A stretch of DNA of 36,654 nucleotides from assembly GCA_012841165.1 (NCBI GenBank), contig DUVF01000066.1:1-36654 (forward strand), in the 5' to 3' direction. The notes under the pieces are model-generated. The model made no database searches and was not told the DNA's origin. It saw nothing but the letters and a program-made list of their open reading frames with translations. Below are positions 26,598 through 35,300 of this stretch, piece after piece. The position numbers and the translations under genes were made by a program. Every line of letters begins with the position of its first letter. The first letter of the stretch is position 1. Origin of the DNA: Clostridiales bacterium (GTDB taxonomy: Bacteria > Bacillota > Clostridia > Peptostreptococcales > Anaerovoracaceae).

Positions 26598-27625
26598 TAA
26601 AGCTGGGTGTATTGTTTGGTGGCCGTTCCGGCGAGCATGAGATTTCGCTGATGTCGGCGGCCTCTGTATTACGAGTGATCGATCCTGCCAAATTCACGCC
26701 TGTGCCGATCGGGATAACCCGCGCTGGTGAGTGGCGGCTTACGACTGCCGGTCCGGATCAGATAGAAAACGACCAATGGGAAGAGGCATCCGAGCCATTG
26801 CTGATCGACAGCCTGAGAACGCTGATCGATTTCGCCTTGCCGATTTTGCACGGACCATATGGCGAAGACGGAACCATTCAGGGACTGCTTGAAATGTTGG
26901 ATATACCCTACGCCGGTAGCGGTGTCACTGGTTCAGCTGCGGCTATGGATAAGCTGATCGCTAAAGCGCTGTTTGCCTCGGCCGGGCTTCCGCAAAGCCC
27001 CTATATGGGTTTTATGCGTGAAGATTGGGAAGCCGAGCCGGAACGCTTGCTATCCAGGATTGAAACTGAATTGTCATATCCAATTTTTGTCAAACCGGCC
27101 AATATGGGTTCCAGTGTCGGTATCAGCAAGGCACACGATCGAACAGCATTGGGCGCTGCTATTGAACTGGCGGCCCAATTCGACCGCCGCTTGCTGGTGG
27201 AGCAGGGTATCGATTGCCGGGAGCTGGAAGTCGGCGTGCTGGGTAATTATCCGGCTATAGCCAGCGGAGTGGGTGAGATTTTGCCCTCTAATGAATTTTA
27301 TGATTACAAAGCGAAGTATCTTGACGGCGATCGGTCTAAGATTGTAATCCCGGCGGCGTTAACGGAAGAGGAGAGTGAACAGATCCGTGAACTGGCGGTG
27401 ACAGCTTATCAGTTGTTAGACTGCTGCGGTTTTGCCAGGGTGGATTTGTTCCAGGAAAGGCAGACCGGCCGTCTGCTTATAAACGAAATCAACACTATAC
27501 CAGGATTCACCCGTTTCAGCATGTTTCCATTGCTTTGGGCAGAAGCCGGGATACCCTATCCTCAAGTCATCGAAAAAATAATCGAGGCAGGCTATGATCG
27601 ATATAATGTTAAAAATCGTCGGTAG
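26594..27625 (+). CDS. ddl: D-alanine--D-alanine ligase
   Basis: A 343-residue ATP-grasp ligase that makes the D-Ala-D-Ala end of the peptidoglycan stem. The N-terminal motif LFGGRSGEHEISLMSA, the ATP-binding FVKPANMGSSVGISKA and the metal-binding C-terminal EINTIPGFTRFSMFPLLW are all present. A tyrosine or phenylalanine in the omega loop decides D-Ala versus D-Lac use; the local sequence NEFYDYKAKY, with its Tyr-Asp-Tyr-Lys, resembles the normal D-Ala form. It overlaps mscL by 4 nt and the next gene by 32 nt. Confidence 0.96.
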   Translation: MIKLGVLFGGRSGEHEISLMSAASVLRVIDPAKFTPVPIGITRAGEWRLTTAGPDQIENDQWEEASEPLLIDSLRTLIDFALPILHGPYGEDGTIQGLLEMLDIPYAGSGVTGSAAAMDKLIAKALFASAGLPQSPYMGFMREDWEAEPERLLSRIETELSYPIFVKPANMGSSVGISKAHDRTALGAAIELAAQFDRRLLVEQGIDCRELEVGVLGNYPAIASGVGEILPSNEFYDYKAKYLDGDRSKIVIPAALTEEESEQIRELAVTAYQLLDCCGFARVDLFQERQTGRLLINEINTIPGFTRFSMFPLLWAEAGIPYPQVIEKIIEAGYDRYNVKNRR

Positions 27626-28055
27626 ACAGGTTTCGCGCAATTCGGACGAAACGGAGACGATCGAGTTCATCACCGAAGGGAAATATGATGAAGCCGACGG
27701 CGTTGTCTACCTGCAATACGAAGAAAGCGATCTATCGGGTATGGAAGGTTGCACGACGCACCTGACTATAATGGACGACAATGTCCGCATGCATCGCAGT
27801 GGAGATATTCTGCCCCTCGATACAGTGCTTGAATTTCGCCGGGGCTGCCGTTCAACCAGTCTTTATCAAACGCCTTTCGGGGCGATTGAGATGGAAGTTC
27901 TGACCAATAGTCTGGTCGATCGGATCTCCCGGCAATGGCCCGGCGGCAGCTTGAACATCGATTACGATGTCAGTTTGCGGGGCCTGACCGAATCCAGAAG
28001 CCAGATCAAAATTGAGATTATCAATCGCCCGCGGAGCAGGAGGAAGTCGCGATGA
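27594..28055 (+). CDS. DUF1934 family (YwiB-like) beta-barrel protein
   Basis: A 153-residue protein matching the DUF1934 family, small lipocalin-like beta-barrel proteins found mainly in Firmicutes. Recognisable pieces are the start VGRQVSRNSDETETIEFITE, VVYLQYEESDLSGMEGCTTH and TPFGAIEMEVLTNSL. No catalytic residues are known for the family, and the molecular role is unclear. It starts within the end of ddl (32-nt overlap) with GAGG upstream; a second ATG at 27606 is also possible. It overlaps the following protease gene by 4 nt. Confidence 0.87.
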   Translation: MIDIMLKIVGRQVSRNSDETETIEFITEGKYDEADGVVYLQYEESDLSGMEGCTTHLTIMDDNVRMHRSGDILPLDTVLEFRRGCRSTSLYQTPFGAIEMEVLTNSLVDRISRQWPGGSLNIDYDVSLRGLTESRSQIKIEIINRPRSRRKSR

Positions 28056-29503
28056 GTCCTAAAACCACCAAATTGATTGCTAAAATCATTGCCATCGTAT
28101 TGGCGATCGCCCTGGTTATCGGTACCTTTGCCGTTATGCCTGTGTTTGGCGCCAGTATGGCATATGGAGCGACGTCCGCCGAGTATTTAGACCGGCAGTT
28201 AACGAGTCTGCGTCATGCCATTAGCGATATCCAGATGAATTATAAAGATGAAGTCATGCTGGAGTCTCTGGTCGAAGGAGCTTTTTCCGGCGTTGTAGAA
28301 GCTCTGAATGATCCACACAGCAAGTATTACACTACAGAGGAAGCGACGACTTTTCTACAAAATGTGAACGGCCAGTTCAGTGGTATCGGCGTCAACTTAG
28401 AGAATTTTGTAGGCGGCTGCCGGATAGTGGCGCCGCTGCCCGGCTCGCCGGCTGAAAAGGCGGGCATTCTGTCCGGAGATCAAATCATTGAAGTTGACGG
28501 TAAAGATGTAACACAGTTGAAAGTCGACCGGCTTGTCAAGCTGCTCAAAGGTGATCCCGGTGTCAGCGTCCGGCTGAAGATATTGCGCAGAGGCACAGCT
28601 CTGACTTTTAATATCACCCGGGCCGTTATAAAATCTATTTCCGTTGATTTTGAAAAAATCAACGACACGATAGGCTATATCCGCATTCATCAGTTTGACA
28701 ACGATACCCAGAATGAATTCAAGGCCGCCCGGCAGCAGTTGCTTAATCAGGGAGCGAATCGCTTCATCGTTGATGTGCGCAACAACCCCGGCGGATACAT
28801 TTCATCGGCGGCCGGGGTTGCTGGTCAGCTGATGCCGGCGGGTCCGATCTCCCATCTGGTGAAACGCGGTGAAATCATTGAAACGATTTCCGCCTCCGGT
28901 GAAGCGAGCACCCGCTATCCTGTTGTTCTGCTCATCAATCATGGATCAGCCAGCGCGGCGGAGATTCTGGGAGGCGCCTGGCAGGACAGCCGGACAGCCC
29001 GCCTGGTCGGCACGCCAAGCTATGGCAAGGGTGTTGCACAGCAGGTCTTTTCACTAAAAAACGGTGGCTTCATCAAGCTGTCCGAGTGTTATTTTCTGAC
29101 GCCTGACCGGCATCCGATAAACGAAACCGGCCTGACGCCCGATGTGCTGGTGATCAATCCGGCGGAAAATGAGATCGCTCAGATTATTAAGGAATACAAT
29201 GCTTTTGCGCCCATGAAAGAGCAGCGTAAACCCCGCGCCGGCGATGTCGGATTGAATGTCTACGGCGCGCAGCAGCGGCTGCAGCTGTTGGGTTATAATT
29301 TGAAAGTGACCGGAGCTATGGATAGCGCAACAGTTTCGGCGATTAAGGCGTTCCAGAAATCAGCCGGCCTGTTCGCTTACGGAGTGCTCGACTATTCGAC
29401 GATGGCAGCGATCGATAAAACCATCGCCGGGCAGCTGCTGACTTTGAAGCCGGATGATGATATGCAGCTGAAAAAAGCGATTGAACTTTTGACGGTTAAT
29501 TAA
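28052..29503 (+). CDS. Carboxy-terminal processing protease (S41) with peptidoglycan-binding domain
   Basis: A 483-residue extracytoplasmic protease. An N-terminal hydrophobic segment (residues about 9-35) acts as anchor or signal. The order after it is: N-terminal S41 region, PDZ domain (GIGVNLENFVGGCRIVAPLP, then SPAEKAGILSGDQIIEVDGK), then the catalytic core. The Ser-Lys-Gln triad can be placed at S301 (GSASAAEIL), K326 and Q330 (SYGKGVAQ). The spacing of 25 residues between Ser and Lys equals that in CtpB. Residues about 395-465 form a peptidoglycan-binding domain (AQQRLQLLGYNLKVTGAMDS). It likely trims or degrades envelope or cell-wall proteins. It overlaps the DUF1934 gene by 4 nt. Confidence 0.94.
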   Translation: MSPKTTKLIAKIIAIVLAIALVIGTFAVMPVFGASMAYGATSAEYLDRQLTSLRHAISDIQMNYKDEVMLESLVEGAFSGVVEALNDPHSKYYTTEEATTFLQNVNGQFSGIGVNLENFVGGCRIVAPLPGSPAEKAGILSGDQIIEVDGKDVTQLKVDRLVKLLKGDPGVSVRLKILRRGTALTFNITRAVIKSISVDFEKINDTIGYIRIHQFDNDTQNEFKAARQQLLNQGANRFIVDVRNNPGGYISSAAGVAGQLMPAGPISHLVKRGEIIETISASGEASTRYPVVLLINHGSASAAEILGGAWQDSRTARLVGTPSYGKGVAQQVFSLKNGGFIKLSECYFLTPDRHPINETGLTPDVLVINPAENEIAQIIKEYNAFAPMKEQRKPRAGDVGLNVYGAQQRLQLLGYNLKVTGAMDSATVSAIKAFQKSAGLFAYGVLDYSTMAAIDKTIAGQLLTLKPDDDMQLKKAIELLTVN

Positions 29504-29529
29504 AGACAAAACCGATCAACTAAAAGATC

Positions 29530-29546
29530 AACTGAAAAAATCAGTT
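29530..29546. terminator. Weak bidirectional hairpin between convergent genes
   Basis: AACTGA (29530-29535), a five-A loop and TCAGTT (29541-29546), followed by AAAA on the plus strand; on the minus strand it runs into stretches of T. The octamer GATCAACT occurs twice just beside it. The stem is short and A/T-rich. It is the only terminator-like structure in the 37-nt space between the protease and the DUF1846 gene, so I call it with low confidence. Confidence 0.35.
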
Positions 29547-31049
29547 AAAATACAGGTTGTTGGTCTGATACTCCGGATCGCTGGTCGCGTCTATCCCCAA
29601 ATCTTTCAGAGTCTGCGAATCGCGGTCGCTGAGGATGGCCGTACAGTGAGCCTGGCAGCCTTTGAGTAAGAGAAGCTTTTCAACGGCGACCTGAGCCGAC
29701 GGGTTGGTGGTAGCAGATATGGTGAGAGCGGAAAGAACTTCCTCGCAATTCAGCGAGGATTTTTCATGTCCCAGAATGTCTGTTTTTAAGTGCTGGATGG
29801 TCTGCAGAACGGCGGGCGAGATCAGGTGGATTTCGTCGGCGATACCGGATAGCGCTTTGATAGCGTTGAGCGTGCAGGCGGCGGCAGCCACCATGCGGCG
29901 GGAGCTGCGGCCGGTGATGATGGATCCATCCGGCAGTTCCAGAGCCATGACGATGACATTTTCGTATTTGGGGTCGAGCGAGCGTTTATATTCAAGATAG
30001 GTCCGGGCCGGTTCGACGACCGTTCTGTCTTCGACCCGCAGGTTCAGTTCATCTAAGATGAGCTTGCTTTTTTCGACCGATTCGGAGTCGATGTAGCCTT
30101 TTTTGTAATCACATAGAGCGGTCAGGTAGCGGCGGATAATCTCTTGAGAAGCCGCCTGACGGCAAATAGCGTCGTCTATGATGCTGAAGCCGGCCCGGTT
30201 GACTCCCATATCGGTGGGAGACAGGTATTCGGAAGGCCGGCCGGTAATCTTCTCAATGATCCGCTTGACGACAGGGAACACTTCCATATCGCGGTTGTAA
30301 TTGACTGCCGTTTCGCCCCGGGCTTCCAGATAAAAGGAGTCGATTACATTTACATCTTTGATATCTACCGTGGCTGCTTCATAAGCCAGATTGACCGGAT
30401 GTTTGAGCGGCAGGTTCCAGATCGGAAAGGTTTCATATTTGGCGTAACGAGCCCGGCGACCGTTCTTCTTTTCATGGTAGAGCTGGGAAAGGCAGGTGGC
30501 TAGCTTGCCGCTGCCCGGGCCGGGGCCGTTCACCACCACGATGGGGCGGGTGACTTCAATGTAGGGATTTACGCCGTAGCCCTCTTCGCTGACGATGGTT
30601 TCCACATCGGTCGGATAGCCTTTGGTGAAGTAGTGTTTATAGGTGCGGATGCCGCGCCGGTTCAGACGGTTGATGAAGATGGTGACTGCCGGATGTTCTT
30701 CGTAGCGGGTGATTACCACGCTGTTGATCGGCAATTCATAATGGCGGAAAGTGTCGATCAGCCGGAGAACTTCCAGGTCATATGTGATTCCGAAATCCGC
30801 CCGCGTCTTATTGGTGGCGATATCGCCGGCATAGATGCAGATGACGATTTCCGCCTGGTCTTTCAGGCGGCTCAGAACTTTGATCTTGGCGTTTTCATCG
30901 AAACCGGGGAGCACGCGCATGGCATGCTTGTCGTGGACCAGCTTGCCTCCGAATTCTAAGTAAAGACGCTCGCCATCGCCGCTGTTGATACGTTCCAGAA
31001 TATATTCGGACTGTTCTTCAATATACTTTTCTGAATCAAAACCTGCCAT
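29541..31049 (-). CDS. DUF1846 family protein
   Basis: A 502-residue cytosolic protein matching DUF1846, a conserved family of unknown function in Firmicutes and some other bacteria. It starts [20 protein letters not shown]. It holds a P-loop-like GPGPGSGK in [20 protein letters not shown] near residue 175, suggesting nucleotide binding. The blocks [20 protein letters not shown] and [20 protein letters not shown] are characteristic of the family. An AAGGAGG ribosome-binding site lies just upstream on the minus strand. It forms its own transcription unit. The biological role is unknown; the P-loop assignment is my inference. Confidence 0.9.
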   Translation of the reverse strand: MAGFDSEKYIEEQSEYILERINSGDGERLYLEFGGKLVHDKHAMRVLPGFDENAKIKVLSRLKDQAEIVICIYAGDIATNKTRADFGITYDLEVLRLIDTFRHYELPINSVVITRYEEHPAVTIFINRLNRRGIRTYKHYFTKGYPTDVETIVSEEGYGVNPYIEVTRPIVVVNGPGPGSGKLATCLSQLYHEKKNGRRARYAKYETFPIWNLPLKHPVNLAYEAATVDIKDVNVIDSFYLEARGETAVNYNRDMEVFPVVKRIIEKITGRPSEYLSPTDMGVNRAGFSIIDDAICRQAASQEIIRRYLTALCDYKKGYIDSESVEKSKLILDELNLRVEDRTVVEPARTYLEYKRSLDPKYENVIVMALELPDGSIITGRSSRRMVAAAACTLNAIKALSGIADEIHLISPAVLQTIQHLKTDILGHEKSSLNCEEVLSALTISATTNPSAQVAVEKLLLLKGCQAHCTAILSDRDSQTLKDLGIDATSDPEYQTNNLYFN

Positions 31050-31079
31050 AAGTGTCCTCCTTTTCAGAACAACATTGTC

Positions 31080-31108
31080 ATTATATCAAACCGTCTGCGG
31101 TAAAACAA
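31080..31108 (-). promoter_or_regulatory. Promoter of the DUF1846 gene
   Basis: On the minus strand, TTGTTT (31108-31103), a 17-nt spacer and TATAAT (31085-31080), with a TG one base upstream of the -10 (TGATATAAT). It lies about 30 nt before the start codon. Confidence 0.7.
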
Positions 31109-31186
31109 TCCGCCGGAGGAAAAAGCGCCGGCCGCTGTAGCGTCGAAAACAGACGGTTGTATGGGAGCGGTTTCCGATCATCAAAA

Positions 31187-31195
31187 TGATAGAAT
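31187..31195 (+). promoter_or_regulatory. Candidate extended -10 promoter of the SLH gene
   Basis: TGATAGAAT, an extended -10 type sequence, lies about 50 nt before the GTG start codon. The -35 region is poor. A small inverted repeat ATCAT-CAAA-ATGAT (31177-31190) overlaps the first bases of the -10 box and could be an operator. The remainder of the 195-nt divergent gap shows nothing else I can support. Confidence 0.45.
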
Positions 31196-31244
31196 GGAAA
31201 AACCAAGAAGAAAAGGGAAATAAAAGCACAAAGGGGGACTGGCT

Positions 31245-32321
31245 GTGAAACGCTTATTGGTGAGTGTTTTAGCAATTATCGTAGTGATTGGAGGAAGCGT
31301 AGCCGACCTGCCGTTTAAGGCGGTGGCGGCGCCTTCACTTAAAGTAAGGATTTTTTCGGATATAGCGCCCGGCCACTGGGCGGAAAAGTACATCCGCGAA
31401 TTAAAAAACAGCGATCGGGTGAGCGGCTATCCCGATGGCAGTTTCCGTCCGGATGGCGTCGTTTCTTACGGAGAGTTCCTTCGGATGACGCTGGCCGGTC
31501 ACAGCCGAAGCAAGGCTGAAAAAGATCGGCATTGGGCAAGCCCATATTATGAAGCCGGTCTCCGGTCTTGTTTCACCAGGGTTGACATCCCCTACAGCGC
31601 GCTAGGCCAGCCGATTCCCCGCCGCCTGATGGCGCTGGTCGTCAGCGGCTGCCTGGGCAGTGACAAGAAGGTGTCCGATTACGGTGATTATGCCAGAATC
31701 ACGGCGCAGATCAGCGATGTCAATCCGGCGACACCTTATGAGTACGAGATCGTAAAGGCTTACGCAGCCGGTATTTTAAGTGGTTATCCGGATGGAACCT
31801 TTCGCCCGGACGCTTACCTCAACCGGGCGGAAGCGGCAGCGGTGGTCAGTCGTTTGGCCGGCCGAATGGAGAATAAAAAGCTGCCGGCAGAAGAAGTTAA
31901 GCCAGGAACGGAAGAAGCTAAACTGCCGGTGGATGGAGTTAAGCCGGGGGTGGGTGAAGTCAATTCGGGGACAATGCTGATCGAGGCGCAGACCGGAGCA
32001 GAAGCCCTTTACCCAGAATTGGACTATCTGCTGACGATCCGGAATTGGGACGCCCGATCTGCCGAACAGACAAAACAGCTGCGCGCCGCGCTTACGCAGC
32101 GGACGCCGGAACAGGCGGCAGCCATTATGAAAGCCTTTGCTTTGTTTGCTAATAAAGCGCTGCCGGAGGGCAAACAAGGTCTGCACAAAGAATATTTCGG
32201 CGACCGCCCGGTGATGTTCGACCGGCTGAGCGGCAGCGCGCGTATCTTTATCTTTCCGCCCGGTTACCAGGATGAGTACTGGGGCATCAAACCGGGCGAG
32301 GTGTACGAAGAGTTTTTTTAA
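31245..32321 (+). CDS. Secreted S-layer homology (SLH) domain protein
   Basis: A 358-residue exported protein. A signal peptide covers residues 1 to about 29 (basic start, hydrophobic core, VAA end). Three SLH units follow: residues about 37-87 (DIAPGHWAEKYIRELKNSDR then VSGYPDGSFRPDG), a degenerate unit about 90-145, and about 155-210 (YEYEIVKAYAAGILSGYPDG, TFRPDAYLNRAEAAAVVSRL). SLH units bind pyruvylated secondary cell-wall polymers. A linker (210-245) repeats VKPG-type segments with Glu and Lys. The last 100 residues match nothing I recognise and end in aromatic, acidic residues (YWGIKPGEVYEEFF). It starts with GTG after AAAGGGGG. A giant secreted protein follows 24 nt downstream, probably in the same operon. 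Confidence 0.9.
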   Translation: MKRLLVSVLAIIVVIGGSVADLPFKAVAAPSLKVRIFSDIAPGHWAEKYIRELKNSDRVSGYPDGSFRPDGVVSYGEFLRMTLAGHSRSKAEKDRHWASPYYEAGLRSCFTRVDIPYSALGQPIPRRLMALVVSGCLGSDKKVSDYGDYARITAQISDVNPATPYEYEIVKAYAAGILSGYPDGTFRPDAYLNRAEAAAVVSRLAGRMENKKLPAEEVKPGTEEAKLPVDGVKPGVGEVNSGTMLIEAQTGAEALYPELDYLLTIRNWDARSAEQTKQLRAALTQRTPEQAAAIMKAFALFANKALPEGKQGLHKEYFGDRPVMFDRLSGSARIFIFPPGYQDEYWGIKPGEVYEEFF

Positions 32322-32345
32322 CCAGCCAGAATAGGAGGCAGAGAC

Positions 32346-35300
32346 ATGAGGGATAGGCAAAGAGTAAGCAGACGGTGTCTGGCCGGACTGTTGATTTTGA
32401 CCCTGTGTTTCTCCTTATACCCGATCGGAGGAGAACGCGCTGGAATCACGTGGGCAGCCGAACCGGCTCCCGTCTATAAGAGTTTTGCTCAGATGAGCAG
32501 TCAGGAAAAAGCCAGAGTACTGGCAGACCTGATCGCTTGTCAGACAATACCGACTACCATCAGGGTAAACGGAGGTGGTTATCGTCTGAATGAAGGCTTG
32601 TGGCATGACCGCGGATTGATTGTCTACGGCATTACCGCCAATGTTAACGCGATGGTAGCGGTTACCGGATCCGGCAACTATAAGGAAGGGCAGTACCGCT
32701 ACTGGGGCTTCGATATGAACGGCGGCTTGTACGCTAACGATAGCTTTCCCAGAGATTCCGACAGCGGTACTCCGGCCTGGCAGAAGAACTGGCTCAGCCG
32801 GGCACAGATTTCGGCTAATCCGACAGCTCGGCGCTACATTGGCGAATTTGCTCTGGGAAGCGCTTTTTCTTCAAGCGATGTTCAGGCGACAGCCGAGGCC
32901 TTCTTAGAGAAAAATCCGGCCTGGAGCAAGGCCGGTCTGACAGCCGCCTATATAGCCGGGCATTTCTACTTCAACGCGGTTTTGAGCGAGACCGGGTTGA
33001 CGCAGGGGCAGTTCATAGGTGTTCACAAGAGCAAATACAACGGTCGGCTCTACTATCAGACCTTTTCGGTAGAGGGGCCGGTCAAATTATTTGAAGTGCC
33101 GCCGGAAACACCCGCCCCTCAAGCTCCGCCGAGCGGCCCTGGAGATCCGCCGGTGCTGCCGACCATTCCGCCTGCGCCGCCGTCAGAGCCACCGGCGACG
33201 CCCGGTGATCCGCCGGCTTCAGCGGCTCAGGTGGAGATCGACTGCCGGCTGGGTCTCCCTGCAGTTACATATGTCGGTCATCCTACTCCGGCCTACGACC
33301 AGTCAGGCTTTAAGGTCAACGGCGAAAGCTGGTCGGCCGGCCGGGTCTATGAAGCTGGCCTGGCCAGCAACAGTTTTACCGTCGGCCAGGCAGGGGCATC
33401 GATCCATAGGATAGGGCCGGATCGTGCGCTCATCACCTTTCGGAATGAAGGCCGCCAGATGGTCGATCTGGCGGTCACTCCGGCAAGAGGATCGACTGTG
33501 CACGATATACAAACGATAGAGGTAAAGAAGACGCCAGCGATCCTGGCGACTCTCACCGGTACACAAAAACAAAACCGTAAACAAAGCCTCAACCTGCGCA
33601 TCGCCAAGGCTGTTAATTCCCGGTTGGTGCGGCTGGAAATCAAACTGACACATGTAGAGAGCGGCGAGACGGTGCAATTGGAGCATCGCTTTGACGGAAG
33701 CGTCAATCAGTTGGTTAACGGCCCGACGATCAAAACCCGGCCGGTCGTCAAACTGGATTCAGACGACTATTTTGCCTGCTTCCGGCTGGACTTTCTGACA
33801 AAAAACACCAGCGCGGCAGACTATCGCTATGAAGTGTATGCGGAAGATGAAAAGGGTAATCACGACCAGGTCGCTGTGGATTTTCCGGTAGCGGCCGATC
33901 AGCCGCCGGAGGCCGCTATTTTAATGGAGGCGGCCTATGTCCGGCAGAGGGATTCCAATCAGGCTATCATCGATACTATGGATGACAGCCGGACCGACGG
34001 CGACCAGATCGAGCGCAGCTGGTTCTATCGTCCGGCCGGACAAGCTGACTGGCAGGCGGTGGCCAATCTACCGGCTTATTGTGACCTTTCCTTCGGAAGA
34101 GGTAAACACATAGAATTCGGCAAGAACGCTGTGGGGCCGTTTGAAGTATTATTGAAGGTTCGCGATCACTGGACAGAGGAGACGCTGGAAGAATATGTCA
34201 GCCAGGAAGATCGCTTGACCGCAGAGGCAACAGCTGCTTCCGAAGTAATCAATGTAGCGCCGCTGGTCAGCCTCAAAGCCAAACCGCTGAAAAACATGCG
34301 CGTTGTCTTTATCGCCGGCGATGAAGCGGAATACAGGCAGGTTATTGGCCGATCTGCCGAATGGGTGAGTGAGCTTTTGCAAGACGGGCTGGCTGTCGAT
34401 CTGGCGGCTGAAAAACTGCCTGCGGCTCCGTCCGCCAATCATGGCGCGCAGGCTCAGCGCAAATTTACAGTTGAGACTCCCTTTGGCTACGAAGGCAATT
34501 GGACTTTCTACGAAGATAAAAATTTTATAGTTGATGAAACCGGTCTCTATAAGATATCCGCCAGCTGGCCGTCGACCGACATCGGCGGTTATCCGCAATC
34601 ACCCTACACGATTGCCTGCTGGCGGGGCTCGGGCAGCGTTCCGGAATGGACCTTCAGTTTCACCGACCAGTTGATGACAGTTCCGAACCGCGACTGCACT
34701 TTGGCGCAGGATGATATTGGCCGCTATCTTTGTTTCAGCAATGGCCAGAAAACGCTCTTGCTGGACAAGAGTAGCGGCGCTTTTTTAACAGTGCTGGACT
34801 TCAATGTCGGAGAGCAGCTGTACGCCGGTAAGGCTTGCCTCTATGCTCTGAAGACGGACGGCCTATATCGGATAGATTTGAAAAACGGCAGTGTCAAGCG
34901 TTTCTCTGAAGCCAAGGCAGTCAACGGCCCCGGCGGCCGGGTGGGCGGCCTGATCCATTTTGCTGTCATCCACAATAACAGCCTGCAGCGCGGGATGCTT
35001 GATCCTGAGAGCGGCCGTCTGAGATTTGAAAAATGGAAAGGCGCTGTTCCCAATCCGCTGCGGGCGGAAATCCGCTCGCTGGGCGTCGACCGCCAGGGAC
35101 GAATCATCCTGCAGACAACCAAACCAAACCGCAGCGCCACCGGCGCCGTGCTGCATGGTTATCAGGTGCAGATTTTCAAGGTCGATCGCGAAAATCAGGT
35201 CGACGCCGTGACAGCCGAAACGGCGGTCGATTACCCGCTTTCCCGCACTTTCACCCCTGTCATGAATGAGGCCGGCCGCTATCGATATCTGGCAGAAGCC

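Noticed and set aside
31776-32360. 194-codon minus-strand frame at the end of the SLH gene
   Set aside because: It overlaps a well-supported exported protein and has no ribosome-binding site or recognisable domain.
33091-33414. 107-codon plus-strand frame (arginine-rich)
   Set aside because: It is an alternative frame of the proline-rich linker of the giant protein, whose own frame is open for over 4.3 kb.
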